Source: Thalassoglobus sp. JC818
Lineage (GTDB): Bacteria; Planctomycetota; Planctomycetia; Planctomycetales; Planctomycetaceae
Reading direction: 5' to 3'
DNA length: 64,000 nucleotides
NCBI RefSeq assembly: GCF_040717535.1
Contig: NZ_JBFEFI010000002.1
Span: forward strand, 186,001-250,000
Part shown: one piece after another, positions 26,145 through 35,400 of the stretch
How the letters are laid out: every line of letters starts with the position of its first letter
Position numbering within the stretch: position 1 is the first letter of the stretch
Position numbers and translations under genes: made by a program
Notes under the pieces: generated by a model
Seen by the model: only the letters and a program-made list of their open reading frames with translations
Told to the model about the DNA's origin: nothing
Databases searched by the model: none

Positions 26145-26691
26145 AGATGTCGGACTTTGGTCTTAAAAAATCAGGTTGTTTCTGACAATAGGCAGTCCTC
26201 CTCCGTGAGTTTCTGAAATCTGGCCGGTTGGGTGGGTTCGTCGTGATTACTCCACGTTTTCAACGTTAAAGATCCAGCTAGATATTTGTCAAACAAAATC
26301 TCTTGACAATTTGATAAGAGATTTCGGCGCCAGTGTTTTCCCGGTGAAACATCGTGAACACCGATTTCAGACGGTTGATGTGCCCTCGGTGACCGTTCTG
26401 TGAAGCTGAGAAAAGTGTGGTGTTGACAATCCACCGCAGTTGATGGACTGCTACGTCCGGGCGTTCGGGGCAAGACGCAATGAGTGGAGACTGTGGTACG
26501 AATGCATCATGGCTGATGCGTTAAAATGCGGGTTTTCCGTGTTCTGAAGAATATTTTGGAAATCGACTTGATTGTTCTTGCTTCCGGTCTTTAACGGCCG
26601 GTACGATCAAAATCGATTCGATGGGCGGTGCGGGTTGCGCCGATCCTGCGGATCATTCGGATCAGCAATCAATTGACATCGGGAGAGTTAA
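26145..26691. other. Divergent promoter region of two PEP-CTERM genes
   Basis: About 550 bases and the most AT-rich part of this region. It contains the inverted repeat at 26286-26309 and a possible minus-strand promoter within it. Near the right end GATCC, GGATC and CGGATCA elements (about 26641-26667) could fold in the leader of the plus-strand gene, whose ribosome-binding site is GGGAGAG just before ATG 26692. No gene seen. Confidence 0.45.
26286..26309 (-). promoter_or_regulatory. Inverted repeat TTGTCAA-N10-TTGACAA with possible promoter
   Basis: Perfect 7-bp arms at 26286-26292 and 26303-26309. On the minus strand the left arm gives TTGACA (26291-26286), followed after 17 bases by TTAACG, an acceptable -35/-10 pairing about 120 bases ahead of the PEP-CTERM gene starting at 26144. 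The repeat could be an operator overlapping that promoter. Confidence 0.35.
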
Positions 26692-27345
26692 ATGGGACGG
26701 TTTTTGGGAGCGTTTTGCGCCGCCTTGGTGGTTGCAGGGCTCGGGGCCAGCAACGCTAAAGCGGATTTCCTCCTCGGGGGACCAGCTAATTTTGGAAGCG
26801 ATCCAGCTGAAGTAACAATCAAAGTCGAGGACATCGGAGGATCTCTGAAGTTCACGATTACTTCGATTCCTGCCCCTGGAACAGGGAACATCGGAGACTT
26901 GCAGGGTTTCTTCTTCGACGTGAATGACAGCAGCTTGCTCAGCGGTTTGTCAGTGACCGGATCGGACGTCACGGGATTCGACTTCTCAGGAAGTACTCGT
27001 GATCTCGGAAACGGAGTGAATCTGAACGGCGGCATAAACTACAATTTTGACGCTGGAGTCAAAATTGGTTCGTCCGGAATGGGCGGTGACGACATTCGTT
27101 CAACATCGTTCGTTCTGTCTCACTCAAGCCAAAGCCTGGACCTCAGCTTTGTGACTACTCCGAGCTACTTCGGCGTTCGTTTGTCCAGCGTTGGTCCACT
27201 CGACGGCGATCGCGGCGGATCAAGCAAGTTGAAAGGCCCTGGAGATCCATTCCTGACAACGGTTCCTGAGCCATCATCGTTCGCGTTGTTGGGACTCGGA
27301 TCGATTGGAATGGCTCGTTTGGCCCGTCGTCGACGGTCAAGCTAG
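26692..27345 (+). CDS. PEP-CTERM sorting-domain protein
   Basis: 217 residues. Signal peptide (about 1-24, cleavage likely after ASNAKA), a beta-rich, Gly/Ser/Asp-rich mature part (about 25-185) with features of secreted matrix proteins, and a C-terminal signal TVPEPSSFALLGLGSIGMARLA followed by the basic end RRRRSS. The mature domain resembles no enzyme I know. A good ribosome-binding site precedes ATG 26692 and a terminator follows at 27453-27482. Confidence 0.87.
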   Translation: MGRFLGAFCAALVVAGLGASNAKADFLLGGPANFGSDPAEVTIKVEDIGGSLKFTITSIPAPGTGNIGDLQGFFFDVNDSSLLSGLSVTGSDVTGFDFSGSTRDLGNGVNLNGGINYNFDAGVKIGSSGMGGDDIRSTSFVLSHSSQSLDLSFVTTPSYFGVRLSSVGPLDGDRGGSSKLKGPGDPFLTTVPEPSSFALLGLGSIGMARLARRRRSS

Positions 27346-27452
27346 AACTCAAATCGGGCTATTTAATGCGGTTCAAGTCTCTTCCATGAGCGTTCGGAAA
27401 AAGAGAGTGCAACCTACTTGAGTCGAACATAATTGAACCCGAGATAGAGACG

Positions 27453-27482
27453 AACCCCGGCAGTAATCTGTCGGGGTTTTTT
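27453..27482 (+). terminator. Intrinsic terminator after PEP-CTERM gene
   Basis: Stem AACCCCG-G-CAG / CTG-T-CGGGGTT with loop TAAT, followed by TTTTTT. It lies about 110 bases past the stop at 27345. Confidence 0.88.
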
Positions 27483-27698
27483 CGTTGAATCTGAGTGAGA
27501 ATCGTTATTTCGATTCCAAATCGAAAGTAGAGATCATTGGTTTTCGACTGAGTGATGAACGATTCTCGAGGGGGTTGAGAAGTACTCGCTAGGTTTTCCA
27601 AGATTGACGCTACGATCAGCGTGACCGAAGGGAAGCTCGTTGTTGGGGTAATAATACTTGGATACTTCCAGCAACTGCTGTCAGGAGCGGTGATCAAA

Positions 27699-27736
27699 TA
27701 AAAAACTCTGCGACCACACGTTCGGTGGCCACAGAG
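27699..27736 (-). terminator. Intrinsic terminator for the minus-strand PEP-CTERM gene
   Basis: AACTCTGCGACCAC and GTGGCCACAGAGTT form a stem with two imperfect positions around an ACGTTCG loop. On the minus strand the hairpin is followed by TTTTTTATTTG. It lies about 95 bases past the stop at 27832. Confidence 0.8.
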
Positions 27737-27831
27737 TTGAGCTTTTCGAAGGAATTTTCAGCGTCTCGCAGACTGACTCACCGCAGTTTGAATGAGCGAC
27801 AGAGAAACTCCTGTTCGACGGTCAATCTCTT

Positions 27832-28389
27832 CTACGCGTTGGTCTTTCGACGTCGTCGAGCAACCAGTCCCGCAATCCCAGCAACTCCCCACAGGGCGAA
27901 AGTTGTTGGCTCTGGAACAGTATTGAAAGGGTCTCCCTGATACAGGGCGACATGGGAAATTGCTCCATTGCCCGGCCAGAAATCTTCAATGCTGATGTCC
28001 ATCATTCCATCCCAGTTGATCGCAAACAGATACCACGCTGGATCTTGGTTGCCATCTTTGACGAGCAAGTAGTTTGCTGTCGTCAATTTCGGACCGGAAA
28101 CATACTCGATGAGCGCGTTTCCAGGGTCTCCGACTGGATTGCTGTAGGTGGTGGTGTAGCTGGAAGCGAACGGTCCAGAAACGGTTCCTGTTTCTTCATC
28201 GGACTTGTAGAGCTCTGTCGAATTCCCGATCAAGCCATCCAAGATCACATTGATTTGAGCCTGTGACGTTTCTGGTCCGGTTGCAAAAGCCGGTGTCAAA
28301 GGTGTGATCGTCAGGTCAGCTTCCGCTCGGCCCGTTCCTAAACTTGCGGCTATTGCGGCCGCGCATAATATCCTCAAGCAAGTTCTCAT
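27832..28389 (-). CDS. PEP-CTERM sorting-domain protein
   Basis: 185 residues. Signal peptide (about 1-24, ending GTGRAEA), mature beta-rich part of ~130 residues without a recognised domain (contains NWDGMMDISIEDFWPGNGAISHVALYQGD), and the C-terminal signal NTVPEPTTFALWGVAGIAGLVA with the end RRRRKTNA. It is probably exported and cleaved by an exosortase that is not encoded in the window. It is the third PEP-CTERM gene within 2.9 kb; the three mature parts do not look alike. Confidence 0.87.
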   Translation of the reverse strand: MRTCLRILCAAAIAASLGTGRAEADLTITPLTPAFATGPETSQAQINVILDGLIGNSTELYKSDEETGTVSGPFASSYTTTYSNPVGDPGNALIEYVSGPKLTTANYLLVKDGNQDPAWYLFAINWDGMMDISIEDFWPGNGAISHVALYQGDPFNTVPEPTTFALWGVAGIAGLVARRRRKTNA

Positions 28390-28636
28390 GATGCTTCTCC
28401 ATTGTTACCCGCTAACTCTTCCCTGGAAAGTTCTCTTCCCTGGCACTGAGACACCTACAAGCCCAACAGGTGGTGAGTTCAAACTGGAGGGTTTGTAACG
28501 CATCTTCTGATTGTGCATTTTAGATCGGAGTGTTGAGGAAATGCAACTCAAGGGTTGACAGGGTTGGATTGTCATGCAAGTCGGGGTAGCCTGTCGCGTG
28601 AAGAAGTACGAGAAACTCCTTTCGAAATGAGCCTCA

Positions 28637-30070
28637 ATGCCACCCACTTTGATTGGTCAACCTGCGCCGACGTTCCGACTCCAGGCAGTGCAATTTGGCG
28701 CTGAGGAAGCTGAATGGAGAACGCCGGATTCATACGCAGGTGAGTGGCTGATCTTATTGTTCTACCCGCGTGACTTTTCGTTCGTGTGCCCAACAGAGTT
28801 GACCGCGTTCAGTGCTCACTTCGAAGAGTTCCGGCTGAGGAACTGTCAGATTCTCGGGATCAGTGTCGACACGCTGGACGATCATCGTCGCTGGTTTCAA
28901 ACTCCAATTGCCGAAGGTGGAATTGGCCCGCTCCGGTTTCCGCTCGCCTCCGATCAGTCCGGAGAATTTGCTCGGGCGTGCGGTGTCTGGCTGGAAGATA
29001 AGCAGTGTGCTGCGCGGGGTTTGTTAATCATCGATCCAGATGGTGTCGTCCAATACTTTGTGGCGCATAATACGAGTGTGGGTCGCAACAGCGATGAAGT
29101 GTTGCGAGTGCTCGATGCGGTCCAGTCGGGAGGCCTTTGTCCGGAGAGCTGGGCAGCTGCGGATGGGACGATTGACATCGTCAATGAATTGAAACCGGGA
29201 AGAGTTCTCGGGCAGTATCGTCTGGTTTCTCAACTTGGAGCAGGCGGATTCGGGAACGTTTTTCTCGCGGACGATCTGACTCTCAAACGCAGGGTGGCAC
29301 TCAAAGTCATCCGAGCGACAGCTTCATCGGCACGAGAGCAGGTTATCGCTGAAGCAAGAGCAGCTGCGAGTTTGAATCACCCGAATGTCTGCACTGTTTT
29401 TGCAGTGGAAACGATTGGCGGGCTGCCGATGATCGTCATGGAATATGTGGAAGGAGTCAGTCTTTCAGAGATTGACTTGTCATCGCTGGCAAGCAAAGAG
29501 CGTTCACGGATCGCCGTCGACATTGCTTCTGGGTTGGCAGAGGCACATGCTCACGGAATTGTTCATGGTGACCTAAAGCCAGCCAACGTGATCGTTGCAA
29601 GCGGGGGACGGGCGACGCTTCTCGATTTCGGTCTCGCACGACATTCACGAGACGGACTTCCCCAGACGGACCCGCGAAACGAGTCGAGCGTCGGCGATGA
29701 TGTCGATGCGACGGTGATTGGTGTGGCCGTCGATGAAAAGGAAAAACGGCCGGTCGGTGCATTGAGCGGGACGCCGAGGTATATGTCTCCCGAACAAACT
29801 CTCGGCGAACGCGGAACGACAGCATCAGACATCTACTCGTTCGGTTTGATTCTTTTCGAATTGATCTCAACTCGCCCTGCGATTCCGAAGCTGCCTTTGC
29901 TCGAGATCCTCGATTCCATCCGGTCGGGCCGCGTTCGGGAACAGGTTCTGAGTAATGTTGAAGGACCCGCTTCGACACTCCTCGCGGAGATGCTCGCAAC
30001 CGATCCCGATTCACGGCCAGCAGCCAAAGATGTGAAACGGGCATTGTCGGGCATGAAGTTCGAACACTGA
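28637..30070 (+). CDS. Peroxiredoxin-Ser/Thr protein kinase fusion
   Basis: 477 residues joining two complete domains. Residues 1-175 are an AhpC/Prx1-type 2-Cys peroxiredoxin: peroxidatic Cys51 in DFSFVCPTEL, with Thr53, and resolving Cys168 in GGLCPESW. Residues 190-473 are a Hanks-type kinase: glycine loop LGAGGFGNVFLA (200-211), VALKVI with Lys223, HGDLKPANV (Asp312; Gly replaces the usual Arg of HRD), DFG at 330-332 and GTPRYMSPEQ. The kinase starts about 15 residues after the resolving cysteine, where peroxiredoxins unfold during catalysis, so peroxide could gate kinase activity (inference). There is no membrane helix, unlike most bacterial kinases of this kind. An ECF sigma gene begins 183 bases downstream on the same strand. 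The frame is continuous with no sign of a sequencing frameshift. Confidence 0.9.
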   Translation: MPPTLIGQPAPTFRLQAVQFGAEEAEWRTPDSYAGEWLILLFYPRDFSFVCPTELTAFSAHFEEFRLRNCQILGISVDTLDDHRRWFQTPIAEGGIGPLRFPLASDQSGEFARACGVWLEDKQCAARGLLIIDPDGVVQYFVAHNTSVGRNSDEVLRVLDAVQSGGLCPESWAAADGTIDIVNELKPGRVLGQYRLVSQLGAGGFGNVFLADDLTLKRRVALKVIRATASSAREQVIAEARAAASLNHPNVCTVFAVETIGGLPMIVMEYVEGVSLSEIDLSSLASKERSRIAVDIASGLAEAHAHGIVHGDLKPANVIVASGGRATLLDFGLARHSRDGLPQTDPRNESSVGDDVDATVIGVAVDEKEKRPVGALSGTPRYMSPEQTLGERGTTASDIYSFGLILFELISTRPAIPKLPLLEILDSIRSGRVREQVLSNVEGPASTLLAEMLATDPDSRPAAKDVKRALSGMKFEH

Positions 30071-30253
30071 TCTGTGAAGTGTTTTCCAGAAGGATGTTGA
30101 AGCGGTTTTCTTGTTGCCGCGATACATGGATGCGTCGAGTTCTCTCACCAGCTTCGGGATGTGCGAGCAACGCTCCGATCGCGACCTGCGATCATTTGCA
30201 CAAATTTTGATGAATCGTTGCTAACCAACTTCGTCGGTGCGACATTTGTAGAT

Positions 30254-30796
30254 ATGGAAGCACCGCATCACGACAGCAATGAAGCCGAAATTGTCTCGCT
30301 ACTGACCGAGATTCAACTCCCGCTTTTATTGTACGTGAGGTCTCTTTTGCCGGGTGATCCCTCTGCTCGGGATGTTGCACAGCAAGCCAACGCAAAAATC
30401 TGGCAACTGCGAGACGAGTTTGAGTCTGGCACAAACTTCAAAGCTTGGGCATTTTCGATTGCGCGATTTGAAGTTCTGAGTTATCGCAAGCAGCAAGCTC
30501 GCGACGCGCGATTTGTCTTCAGCTCTGAGTTGGAAGAGCTCATCAGCGATGAAATCTCAGTGGGAACAGGTGAACTGGAACTGCAAAGCGAAGCGCTTCG
30601 TGAATGTATGCAATCACTTCGAGAAAGAGATCGAGAGTTGATCCTTCATCGTTACGCGAGTGGGGAGTCACTCGCGATTTACGCGGAACGAATGGGACGA
30701 AGTTTGAGCGGTCTGAAAGTCGCGTTACATCGGCTGAGAAACAGTCTGTCGAAGTGTATTCAACAGAGACTTGAGACGCGGGGAATCTCATCATGA
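30254..30796 (+). CDS. ECF-type sigma-70 family RNA polymerase sigma factor
   Basis: 180 residues from ATG 30254; the open frame reaches back to 30161, but region 2 and the family N-terminus fit the inner ATG. Region 2: LPLLLYVRSLLPGDPSARDVAQQANAKI and FKAWAFSIARFEVLSYRKQ, the form typical of the planctomycete/verrucomicrobial ECF branch. Region 4: LRERDRELILHRYASGESLAIYAERMGRSLSGLKVALHRLR. It directs RNA polymerase to a dedicated promoter set. The stop overlaps the following anti-sigma gene (ATGA, 30793-30796), the usual sigma/anti-sigma arrangement, and that protein very probably controls it. Confidence 0.93.
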   Translation: MEAPHHDSNEAEIVSLLTEIQLPLLLYVRSLLPGDPSARDVAQQANAKIWQLRDEFESGTNFKAWAFSIARFEVLSYRKQQARDARFVFSSELEELISDEISVGTGELELQSEALRECMQSLRERDRELILHRYASGESLAIYAERMGRSLSGLKVALHRLRNSLSKCIQQRLETRGISS

Positions 30797-32442
30797 CCGA
30801 ACAGGAACTGATGAAGCTGATCGATGCTTTACTGGATGGTGACATCTCAGAAGCTGACTTTCTGCGCCTCGAGGCAGAGTTGAGTGTCGATCCCCAAGCC
30901 CGAAAGGAATATTACGACCGCACCGCACTGACGATGCTTCTCGAGGAAACTGCAGCTGAAGTGCAGGGTGATGACGCAGCGATCACGAAACGAAGTTCTG
31001 CAAGACGACCGGATTCCGCCTGGCGTAAAGCATTTGCAGCGATGGCCATCGTGTGTGCTTTGCTCTTCGGTTTAACCGTCTGGCTGATCGGCAGTTCGTT
31101 GTTCGATGATGCAGGCGGCAAGCTTGTTGAGAACGAGAACGGAACGTCGCCTCGAGTCGCAGACAAAGAAGACCAGGCAACTGGCTTCGCGGTTGTGATG
31201 GCACAATCGGATGCCGTGTGGGGGGCAGGGCAATCGCTCCACGACGGCAGCCTCGTTCCGCTGGGTGAAATCCAGCTAGAGCAGGGCGTTGTTCAATTGG
31301 AGTTGTTCAGCGGCGTCATGGTCATCGTTGAGGGGAAAGCTCGGTTCTCAATTGAGTCTCCCATGGAGATGACTGTTGCTGAAGGTCAAGTGCGAGCACA
31401 GGTTCCAGAACCGGCACAGGGCTTTCGAGTTCGGACATCGGGAGGCGAAGTCGTCGATTTAGGGACGGAATTCGCAATCCATGCTGGCGCAGATTCATCC
31501 GAAGTCCATGTGCTGGACGGGGAGATTGAATGGAGACCGAAGACGAACGTCGTTCGGAAATTGCAGGAGGGTGAAGCACTGCGACTGGTTGACGATGGCG
31601 ACGAACAAGCCATCCCGGCGAACCGATCACAATTCATCGGAGCCGCTGAATTCTATGAGTCATTGAACGCAGAGAAGGTCTCGAAGCGTGCCCGGTGGGC
31701 ATCGTACCGTCAGAACCTGCAAGAGGACGAACGGGTCGTTGCCTGGTATGCGATGGATACTCCGCGGAGTGCTCGTCGTCGGATCGCCAACCAAGCCAAC
31801 GGAGGTTCGATGCAAGCTGGGGAAGGCGCCGTCGTGGCTGCTTCGCCCGCTCAGGATCGTTGGGGAACCGAAGGGGCTGCACTTGATTTCAGTCCAACGG
31901 GAAGCCGTGTGCGTTTGAATATTTCAGGCGAACTGCGGTCGATGACGCTGTCGACATGGATTCGTATTAACAGCCTTGATCGCTGGTACAACTCTCTGTT
32001 TTTGACGGACGGTCATGAATTGAACGAGCCGCACTGGCAGATCATGGATGACGGTCGGTTGTTCTTTTCCGTCAAGAAGCGAGACGAATTCGATCGCTCG
32101 CGCGGGGAGCGGGACAAGCACATCTACTATTCGCCCCCGTTCTGGAATACCTCTATGAGCGGGCAGTGGCTGATGTTGACCACCGTCTATGACGTCGATG
32201 CGATGCAGGTCACACATTATCTCAACGGCGAAGTGCTCAGCCAGGAACGCATTCCCGAAGAATACGTCGTCGAGGCGGTCCAAATCGGAAACGCTTCACT
32301 TTGCAACTGGGGACTGCCCACTCGCGAAGATCCGCATTTTGCTGTCCGAAATCTCAACGGAAGCATGGACGAATTTGTCATGTTCTCAGCAGCCTTGTCT
32401 GCTTTGGAAGTAAAGGACCTTTACGAAAATGGTCGTCCGTAA
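30793..32442 (+). CDS. FecR-domain anti-sigma factor with C-terminal LamG-like domain
   Basis: 549 residues. N-terminal cytoplasmic segment (1-75, MTEQELMKLIDALLDGDISEADF) likely binds the sigma factor; one membrane helix (about 80-103); a periplasmic FecR domain (about 130-260, with RVRTSGGEVVDLGTEFAI and VHVLDGEIEW); and a LamG/concanavalin-like domain (about 320-545, with ALDFSPTGSRVRLN, LSTWIRI and MDEFVMFSAALSALEV). LamG folds often bind glycans, so the protein may sense a polysaccharide outside and release the sigma factor inside. It overlaps the sigma gene by four bases and the next gene by fourteen. Confidence 0.88.
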   Translation: MTEQELMKLIDALLDGDISEADFLRLEAELSVDPQARKEYYDRTALTMLLEETAAEVQGDDAAITKRSSARRPDSAWRKAFAAMAIVCALLFGLTVWLIGSSLFDDAGGKLVENENGTSPRVADKEDQATGFAVVMAQSDAVWGAGQSLHDGSLVPLGEIQLEQGVVQLELFSGVMVIVEGKARFSIESPMEMTVAEGQVRAQVPEPAQGFRVRTSGGEVVDLGTEFAIHAGADSSEVHVLDGEIEWRPKTNVVRKLQEGEALRLVDDGDEQAIPANRSQFIGAAEFYESLNAEKVSKRARWASYRQNLQEDERVVAWYAMDTPRSARRRIANQANGGSMQAGEGAVVAASPAQDRWGTEGAALDFSPTGSRVRLNISGELRSMTLSTWIRINSLDRWYNSLFLTDGHELNEPHWQIMDDGRLFFSVKKRDEFDRSRGERDKHIYYSPPFWNTSMSGQWLMLTTVYDVDAMQVTHYLNGEVLSQERIPEEYVVEAVQIGNASLCNWGLPTREDPHFAVRNLNGSMDEFVMFSAALSALEVKDLYENGRP

Positions 32443-35302
32443 CTTTTGGAATCGAATGACACTGGCCGTCGCAAGTCTCCTTCTTCTCACGGGAATTCTG
32501 TCCGCAGATGTTCCCGCTGAAAAGCATGAAGAGGCAGCGCGGCTGTTCACGCTGAAAGTCCTGCCGACGCTGAAAGCCAAGTGCTTTGGTTGTCACGGCG
32601 ATGATCCAGAAAACATCAAAGGCGAACTGGATGTACGGACTCTCGAGGGGCTGTTGCGCGGCGGCGAATCCGGAGAACCGTCGATTGTCGTCGGCCATCC
32701 CGAAGAAAGTTCCCTCGTGAGTGCGATCAAATGGGAACTGCTCGAAATGCCTCCCAAAGAGAACGATCGTCTCACCGACAAGCAAATTGAACAGGTCGAA
32801 GAATGGATTCGCTTTGGGGCACCGTGGCCATCACTTGAAGAGCAGCGACGCATTCGTGATGAAGAAGCAAAGGTCATCGAGAACGAAGATGGTGTGATCG
32901 TCAGCACCAGTGGCGGACTCTCCGATGAATGGACGACTCGCCGCTACGCTCCAGACGATTTGTGGGCCTTCCGACCGCTGGCTGAAGTCACTGTTCCGGA
33001 AGACCAGCATCCTGTCGACTACTTCATTCAACGTAAGCTGAAGGACGCCGGATTTGCTTCCGCAGATCAAGCAGATCCAGAAACCCTCATTCGCCGCGCA
33101 ACACTCGACTTGATCGGATTGGCGCCGACGCCTCAGGAAACCGCACAATTCAAGCAAGAGTGGAGAGAAGACTCTGAACAGGCTTGGAGCAATTTGATCG
33201 ACCGGTTGCTGGAGAGTCCTCACTATGGAGAACGTTGGGGACAACACTGGTTGGACGTCGTTCGATATGCGGACACCGGTGGGTACGCAAACGACTACGA
33301 ACGCTCGAACGCATGGCGTTATCGAGATTACGTCATTCGCTCTTTCAACAACGATAAGCCTTACAATCAGTTTGTCGTCGAGCAGCTAGCTGGAGACGAA
33401 CTCGCTGATGCTTCAGTTCGCGAAAGAACGGGAGTGGACGAAAAAGGACTCCATCAAGTCCGTTTGAACGGGGACTACACGCAGGAAGAGAGCGAATGGC
33501 TTGTCGCAACCGGGTTCTTGCGAATGGGGCCTTGGGACAATGCGATGGTTCTGCAACCGGAAGCGCGTCAGATCTATCTCGATGATCTCGTGAATTCGGT
33601 TGGGCAGTCGTTTCTGTCCACAACCATGCGGTGCTTTAAGTGTCACGATCACAAGTTTGACCCGCTGCCGACGCGTGACTATTACCGAATGTACGCTGCG
33701 TTCGCCGGGACTCAGATGGCAGAACGGCCGGTTCCTTTCCTCGACACCGAAACCCGCAACGGTTTTGAGGAAGGAAAACTGCACGTCGAGAAGATGCTCA
33801 AGTTTGCGACTGCGGAAAAGGATCGAATCCTCGCGAAGCAGGAAGCCGCCGCCAAAGCCTGGTTCGACGAACGCGGATTGAAGTACCTGACACCGGAAGA
33901 ACGAAAAGAACTTCCAGACGAAGAGAAACCACCGCGCCATGTTGGGCTCGATCACGTCGATGAAGGTCAACTGAAAGTTCGCGAACAGGATGAATGGATT
34001 TGGACACGAAGGCTCGAACGCTACGAGCCAATGGTTCAAAGCGTATTCAACGCATCAGATGAAGATGTGGGAAACCGGTTCGCTCGAAAGCTGCGTTTGA
34101 AAAACAAAGTCGACCCGGGATTAGTTCCCACTTCAACAATCCTTCTGGGTGGGGGGCTGAGTGCTCCTGGTGATGAAGTCGCACCCGGTGTTTTGAGTGC
34201 TGTTGGACTTGAAGCGAACACAGCTTCGTCGATGGACCCGTTTCTTCTCGACAGTCAATTGGAAGGTCGACGACTGGGATTGGCGAAATGGATTGTTCAC
34301 CCGGACAACGCGCTCGCTGTGCGATCGATCGTAAACCGAATCTGGCAGCATCATTTCGCGAAGCCGATTGCTGCCAATCCAAACAACTTCGGTGCGAAAG
34401 GGGGGCGACCGACCCATCCTGAATTGCTCGACTGGCTGGCCAGTGAGTTCGTCCTGCGAGGTTGGAGCTTCAAGGAAATGCACCGGTTGCTCATGAGTTC
34501 GGAAACTTATCGACAGGCCAGTTTTCATCCGCAGGTCGAAGAGCTCGAAACGAATGATCCGAACAATGATCTGTACGCTTACGCGAATTCGCGACGGCTA
34601 ACCGCAGAAGAAATTCGAGACAGCATGCTGGCGATCACAGGTGAGCTGAATCCGGAAGTCGGTGGACTGCCGGTCATGCCGGAAATGAATATGGAAGTCG
34701 CGCTTCAACCGCGAATGATTCAGTTCTCGCTGGCCCCTGCTTATCAACCATCACGCACTCCAGCGATGCGAAACCGTCGAACGATTTATGCGTATCGCGT
34801 TCGCGGGCAGGCCGATCCATTCCTCGAGTTGTTCAATCAACCGAATCCAAACGATTCGTGCGAAGCCCGGGACTCCGCAGCGGTGACCCCGCAAGCGTTC
34901 ACCTTGCTCAATAGCGACATGATGATTGATCGTTCCATTGCGTTAGCTCTCCGGCTGCATCGCGAAAATGATTCCATCGAAGGTCAAGTTCGCCAAGCAT
35001 TTGAGCTGTGCTATGGCCGCAAAGCGACTTCGGAAGACGTTGAACAGATGGTCGGCTACGTTTCCGCGATGCAGGATTACCACCAGCAGGTAGAGCCTCA
35101 ACCTGCCGAATATCCGACCGAAATCACTCGTTCGCTTGTCGAAGAGTTCTCAGGCCAGCCATTCGAATATCAGGAAGTCCTGCCGGTTTTCGAAAGGTAT
35201 CAATCCGATCCGAAGGCAGCGGATGTTGACGTCAACGTTCGAGCTCTTGCCGATATGTGCCTGTTGCTGTTGAACAGCAACGAGTTTCTCTTCGTCTATT
35301 AA
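32429..35302 (+). CDS. PSD1/DUF1549-DUF1553 planctomycete cytochrome c protein
   Basis: 957 residues. Signal peptide (about 1-27), then a planctomycete cytochrome c domain with CFGCH (Cys52, Cys55, His56), PSD1/DUF1549 (about 190-410) and DUF1553 (about 640-930). A second CFKCHDHKFDPLPTRDYY motif lies near residue 402, as is usual in the family. These exported proteins are hugely expanded in Planctomycetes and normally pair with a DUF1501 protein; their reaction is unproven, with polysaccharide or sulfate-ester metabolism suspected. The ATG lies 14 bases inside the end of the FecR-LamG gene, which implies translational coupling to the regulators. Confidence 0.92.
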   Translation: MVVRNFWNRMTLAVASLLLLTGILSADVPAEKHEEAARLFTLKVLPTLKAKCFGCHGDDPENIKGELDVRTLEGLLRGGESGEPSIVVGHPEESSLVSAIKWELLEMPPKENDRLTDKQIEQVEEWIRFGAPWPSLEEQRRIRDEEAKVIENEDGVIVSTSGGLSDEWTTRRYAPDDLWAFRPLAEVTVPEDQHPVDYFIQRKLKDAGFASADQADPETLIRRATLDLIGLAPTPQETAQFKQEWREDSEQAWSNLIDRLLESPHYGERWGQHWLDVVRYADTGGYANDYERSNAWRYRDYVIRSFNNDKPYNQFVVEQLAGDELADASVRERTGVDEKGLHQVRLNGDYTQEESEWLVATGFLRMGPWDNAMVLQPEARQIYLDDLVNSVGQSFLSTTMRCFKCHDHKFDPLPTRDYYRMYAAFAGTQMAERPVPFLDTETRNGFEEGKLHVEKMLKFATAEKDRILAKQEAAAKAWFDERGLKYLTPEERKELPDEEKPPRHVGLDHVDEGQLKVREQDEWIWTRRLERYEPMVQSVFNASDEDVGNRFARKLRLKNKVDPGLVPTSTILLGGGLSAPGDEVAPGVLSAVGLEANTASSMDPFLLDSQLEGRRLGLAKWIVHPDNALAVRSIVNRIWQHHFAKPIAANPNNFGAKGGRPTHPELLDWLASEFVLRGWSFKEMHRLLMSSETYRQASFHPQVEELETNDPNNDLYAYANSRRLTAEEIRDSMLAITGELNPEVGGLPVMPEMNMEVALQPRMIQFSLAPAYQPSRTPAMRNRRTIYAYRVRGQADPFLELFNQPNPNDSCEARDSAAVTPQAFTLLNSDMMIDRSIALALRLHRENDSIEGQVRQAFELCYGRKATSEDVEQMVGYVSAMQDYHQQVEPQPAEYPTEITRSLVEEFSGQPFEYQEVLPVFERYQSDPKAADVDVNVRALADMCLLLLNSNEFLFVY

Positions 35303-35400
35303 TCGTCCCGGATCAATCGGGAATCTTAGAGATAGAAAAGTTCATCACAAATCGACTTCGGTTCCGACTGAATTCGAACTCTTATCACGGAGCTGTCAGA

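Larger units (their letters stand above)
27346..27831. other. Convergent intergenic region
   Basis: About 490 bases between the ends of two convergent PEP-CTERM genes; it holds one terminator for each (27453-27482 and 27699-27736). Open frames here show no gene-like features. Confidence 0.6.

Noticed and set aside
27359-27697. 112-codon minus-strand frame between convergent PEP-CTERM genes
   Set aside because: It crosses a clear intrinsic terminator and lacks coding features.
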